Source: Pseudomonadota bacterium (lineage in GTDB: Bacteria > Pseudomonadota > Alphaproteobacteria > Rhodospirillales > 2-02-FULL-58-16). Taken from it: DNA of 16,667 nt. The translations under genes and the position numbers were made by a program. Each line of letters begins with the position of its first letter. Position 1 is the stretch's first letter. Below, in pieces: positions 14,232 to 16,667 of the stretch. The notes beneath the pieces are model-generated. The model did not search any database and was not told where the DNA came from. It was given only the letters and a program-made list of their open reading frames with translations. The stretch is taken from assembly GCA_022572335.1 (NCBI GenBank), contig JACZWD010000031.1, positions 1 through 16,667 on the forward strand. The letters are read 5' to 3'.

Positions 14232-16016
14232 ATGGCTGGTCGCGCGTCTGGCGCAACGCCATTTTACATCGAACTCATTAAGCCGTCCCACTACGACGAC
14301 GACGGCTACGTCATCCAGTGGTTCCGGGCATGGATCCCGTCGAACACGCTGGCCTGCCTCTATGGCCTGATGCTCGATGCGGTCGAGCGCGGCGCGCTCG
14401 GCGACGACGTCGACATCGTCATCAATGCTTACGACGAGACCAATCGGGTGTTGCCGATCCGAGATATCATCCGCCGGCTCGACGGTGAGCGGGGCGTGGT
14501 CTTCCTGATCGGCGTGCAATCCAACCAGTTCCCGCGCGCCGCCGACATCGCCCGCGAGTTTCGCGCCGCCGGCATCCAGGTGGCCATCGGCGGCTTCCAC
14601 GTCAGCGGCTGCCTGGCGATGCTGCCGGAACTGCCGGACGACATCAAGACGGTGCAGGAGATGGGCGTCTCGCTGTTCGCCGGCGAGGTCGAGGACCACC
14701 TCGACGAGGTGCTGCGCGACGGCTGGCACGGCGCGCTGAAACCGCTTTACAACTACATGTCCGATCTGCCGGCGCTGCAAGGCCAGCCGACGCCGATCCT
14801 GCCGAAATCGGTGATCAACCGCTATACCAGCGTCATGGGCTGCTTCGATTGCGGCCGCGGCTGCCCGTTCCAGTGCAGCTTCTGCACGATCATCAACGTG
14901 CAGGGGCGCAAGTCGCGCTGGCGCGACGCCGACGACGTCGAGCGACTGGTGCGCGCCAACCTGGCGCAAGGGGTGAAGCGCTTCTTCATCAGCGACGACA
15001 ACTTCGCGCGCAACCGCAACTGGGAGGCAATCTTTGACCGCCTCATCGAGATGAAGGAGAACGACGGGATCAGCCTCAGCTTCCTAATCCAGGTCGATAC
15101 GCTGTGCCACCAGATCCCGAAATTCATCGAGAAGGCGGCGCGGGCGGGCTGCCGGCGGGTGCTGATCGGGCTCGAGAACATCAACCCCGACAACCTGATG
15201 GCGGTGCAGAAGCGGCAGAACCGCATCACCGAGTACCGCACCATGCTGCAGGCGTGGCGCGCGGCGGGGGTGGTGACCTACGCCGGCTACATTCTCGGCT
15301 TCCCCGCCGACACGCCGGAATCGATCGAGCGCGACATCCGCATCATCCAGCATGAGCTGCCGATCGACATCTTAGAGTTCTTCATCCTGACGCCCCTGCC
15401 CGGCTCGGCCGACCACCAGAAGCTGTGGCGCGAGGGCGTCTGGATGGACCCCGACATGAACAAATACGACCTCGAGCATGTCACCACCAGACACCAGCGG
15501 ATGAGCGGCGCGGAGTGGGAGGCGATCTACCAGCGGGCGTGGGAGATCTACTACTCGCCGGAACACGTCGAGACTCTGTTCCGGCGCGCGGCGGCCAGCG
15601 GCATCAAGTTGGTCCGGCTGATGCAGATGGTGCTGCAGTTCCACGGCAGCATAAAGTACGAGAACGTGCACCCGCTGCAGACCGGCCTGTTCCGCCGCAA
15701 GCTGCGTACCTCGCGGCGCTACGGCCTGCCGATCGAGAGCCCCTTGGTGTTCTACCCGCGCCGGCTGTGGGAGACACTTTCGACCTATCTGCCGTTCGGC
15801 TGGTACTGGCTGAGGATGCAACTGTTGCGCAAGCGGATCCAGAACGATCCGCGGGCGAAAGAGTACACCGACCTGGCGATCACCCCGGTGGTCGAGGCCG
15901 AGGCCGAGGAGCTCGAGTTGTTCGCCGAGACCGGCGGCGGCAAGGCGGCCGTGGCGAAGGCCAAGGCGAAGGCCGCGGCGCGGCGGCGCCACGCCGCCCG
16001 GGCGGCGGCGGCCTAG
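14232..16016 (+). CDS. B12-binding domain / radical SAM protein of unknown substrate
   Basis: The 594-residue protein starts with a distinctive block, IKPSHYDDDGYVIQWFRAW followed by IPSNTLACLYGL, then a B12-binding-like Rossmann domain (about 40-170; VGVQSNQFPRAADIAREF, IGGFHVSG). The radical SAM barrel follows with C211-xxx-C215-xx-C218 for the 4Fe-4S cluster. Two further cysteines (C204, C207) lie just before it. Conserved strands include FFISDDNFARNRNW and VLIGLENINPDNL. The C-terminus beyond about 450 is unassigned and ends in a low-complexity Ala/Lys/Arg tail. Such proteins perform radical methylations or rearrangements; the substrate is unknown. An upstream GTG at 14205 is in frame, but ATG 14232 is preceded by GGGAGGATCGGGGGCGG and keeps the whole conserved start. 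No partner gene is adjacent. Confidence 0.9.
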   Translation: MAGRASGATPFYIELIKPSHYDDDGYVIQWFRAWIPSNTLACLYGLMLDAVERGALGDDVDIVINAYDETNRVLPIRDIIRRLDGERGVVFLIGVQSNQFPRAADIAREFRAAGIQVAIGGFHVSGCLAMLPELPDDIKTVQEMGVSLFAGEVEDHLDEVLRDGWHGALKPLYNYMSDLPALQGQPTPILPKSVINRYTSVMGCFDCGRGCPFQCSFCTIINVQGRKSRWRDADDVERLVRANLAQGVKRFFISDDNFARNRNWEAIFDRLIEMKENDGISLSFLIQVDTLCHQIPKFIEKAARAGCRRVLIGLENINPDNLMAVQKRQNRITEYRTMLQAWRAAGVVTYAGYILGFPADTPESIERDIRIIQHELPIDILEFFILTPLPGSADHQKLWREGVWMDPDMNKYDLEHVTTRHQRMSGAEWEAIYQRAWEIYYSPEHVETLFRRAAASGIKLVRLMQMVLQFHGSIKYENVHPLQTGLFRRKLRTSRRYGLPIESPLVFYPRRLWETLSTYLPFGWYWLRMQLLRKRIQNDPRAKEYTDLAITPVVEAEAEELELFAETGGGKAAVAKAKAKAAARRRHAARAAAA

Positions 16017-16237
16017 GCATAATCCGACTCTCCAGGCCGTGACGGGCGCGAAGTACCCTCGATCATAATGGAATGCTACCGGCCGGCGGGGAACCCCGGT
16101 CGATTTTCCGGCGCGGCGATATCGGGGATCAAACCCATTCCCGATGCGCCGCGAAGGGCCGATCTCCCTGTTATTCCTTGATTATCGAGCGTTTTTCCCA
16201 CACCCTACCGACATATTGGCCAGCCGGACCTCAGCCG
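16017..16237. other. Intergenic region before lptF
   Basis: These 221 bases contain no recognisable gene. CGGGGAACCCCG near 16088-16099 is a short palindrome that might close the radical-SAM transcript, but it lacks a following T-run. No confident promoter was found. Confidence 0.4.
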
Positions 16238-16667
16238 ATGAACGCGTTCACCCGATACGTGCTGCGACAACTTTTCGTGGGAATGGTCCTCGTCACCGCG
16301 AGCCTGACCTGTGTTATCTGGTTGTTGCAGTCGCTGCGGTTCGTGGAAATGATCGTCAACCGCGGCTTGACGGCGGGGGATTTCATCTACCTGACCGCAT
16401 TGTTGCTGCCCAATTTCCTGACGGTCATCCTGCCCATTGCGCTGTTTACGGTCATCGTGTTCATTTACGCCAAGCTGGTCACCGACCGCGAACTGGTGGT
16501 CATGCGGGCGGCCGGCGTGAGTGAGCACGCCCTGGCCAAACCCGCTCTCTTCCTCGCCTTCGTCGTGGTCGCGGCGGGCTACGCCCTCAATCTCTATCTT
16601 GTGCCGCTGTCCGCCCGCACGTTCCACGAACTGCGGTGGGAGATGCGCTACCACTATTCCCATGTCC
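16238..16667 (+). CDS. lptF: LptF, LPS export ABC transporter permease (5' part, cut by the window edge)
   Basis: The open frame runs off the window after 143 codons, where intact LptF has about 360-390. The product starts MNAFTRYVLRQLFVGMVLVT, the typical beginning of YjgP/YjgQ-family permeases. It continues with three hydrophobic segments (about 12-30, 50-80 and 100-122) and the cytoplasmic coupling region TDRELVVMRAAGVS, which in the family contacts the LptB ATPase. LptF and LptG form the inner-membrane pair that extracts lipopolysaccharide and drives it along the periplasmic bridge. LptG commonly follows directly and is expected just outside the window. The start ATG at 16238 fits the family N-terminus, although no strong Shine-Dalgarno is visible. 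Confidence 0.93.
   Translation, partial: MNAFTRYVLRQLFVGMVLVTASLTCVIWLLQSLRFVEMIVNRGLTAGDFIYLTALLLPNFLTVILPIALFTVIVFIYAKLVTDRELVVMRAAGVSEHALAKPALFLAFVVVAAGYALNLYLVPLSARTFHELRWEMRYHYSHV

Noticed and set aside
14067..14969. 300-codon minus-strand frame opposite the radical-SAM gene
   Set aside because: Shadow of the B12-binding domain region; composition is typical of antisense GC-rich DNA.
1..16667. CRISPR arrays, tRNA or rRNA genes
   Set aside because: No regularly spaced direct repeats, cloverleaf-like sequence or rRNA core motifs were noticed on either strand.

Overview
The window looks like part of an alphaproteobacterial chromosome, most like the Rhodospirillales. The protein-coding backbone is very GC-rich (most genes look like 60-70% GC or more), with dense genes and many long spurious overlapping ORFs. 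The gene content is typical: RNase D, a DmdC-type acyl-CoA dehydrogenase, a long-form NfeD with its slipin, a family-9 glycosyltransferase and LptF. The lineage is an inference from protein style. No rRNA or tRNA gene was seen.

Layout. Positions 1-124 hold the end of a dispersed inverted-repeat element. Two leftward genes follow: rnd (241-1404) and an LpxR-family outer-membrane lipid A deacylase (1509-2540). A rightward FAD-linked D-2-hydroxyacid dehydrogenase (2683-4089) runs straight into a second, apparently complete copy of the element (4089-4414). That copy has 33-bp terminal inverted repeats, nested inverted arms and a terminator-like hairpin. Rightward genes continue with an acyl-CoA dehydrogenase (4470-6263), the translationally coupled nfeD/slipin pair (6385-8599) and a GT9 glycosyltransferase (8683-9726).

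At about 9830 base composition falls abruptly to roughly 45% GC. Two overlapping genes occupy this island. The first (9963-10931) has an N-terminal HARE-HTH DNA-binding domain and a C-terminal domain I do not recognise. The second (10900-12372) is a helical-repeat protein with a Gly-rich strand segment, a helical module and a hydrophobic/basic C-terminal helix. The right edge is an internally deleted IS5-family element (12383-12839). This pair is the best candidate in the window for an undescribed system, most plausibly a defence or other conflict cassette. That function is inferred only from architecture, overlap, composition and context.

Beyond the IS relic lie a leftward SAM-dependent methyltransferase of mixed composition (12838-13650), about 580 bp of gene-free DNA with small palindromes, a B12-binding/radical-SAM protein (14232-16016) and the 5' end of lptF (16238 to the window edge). 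Several genes concern the cell envelope (LpxR-like deacylase, GT9, LptF, NfeD/slipin), but they are interspersed with others and do not form one operon.
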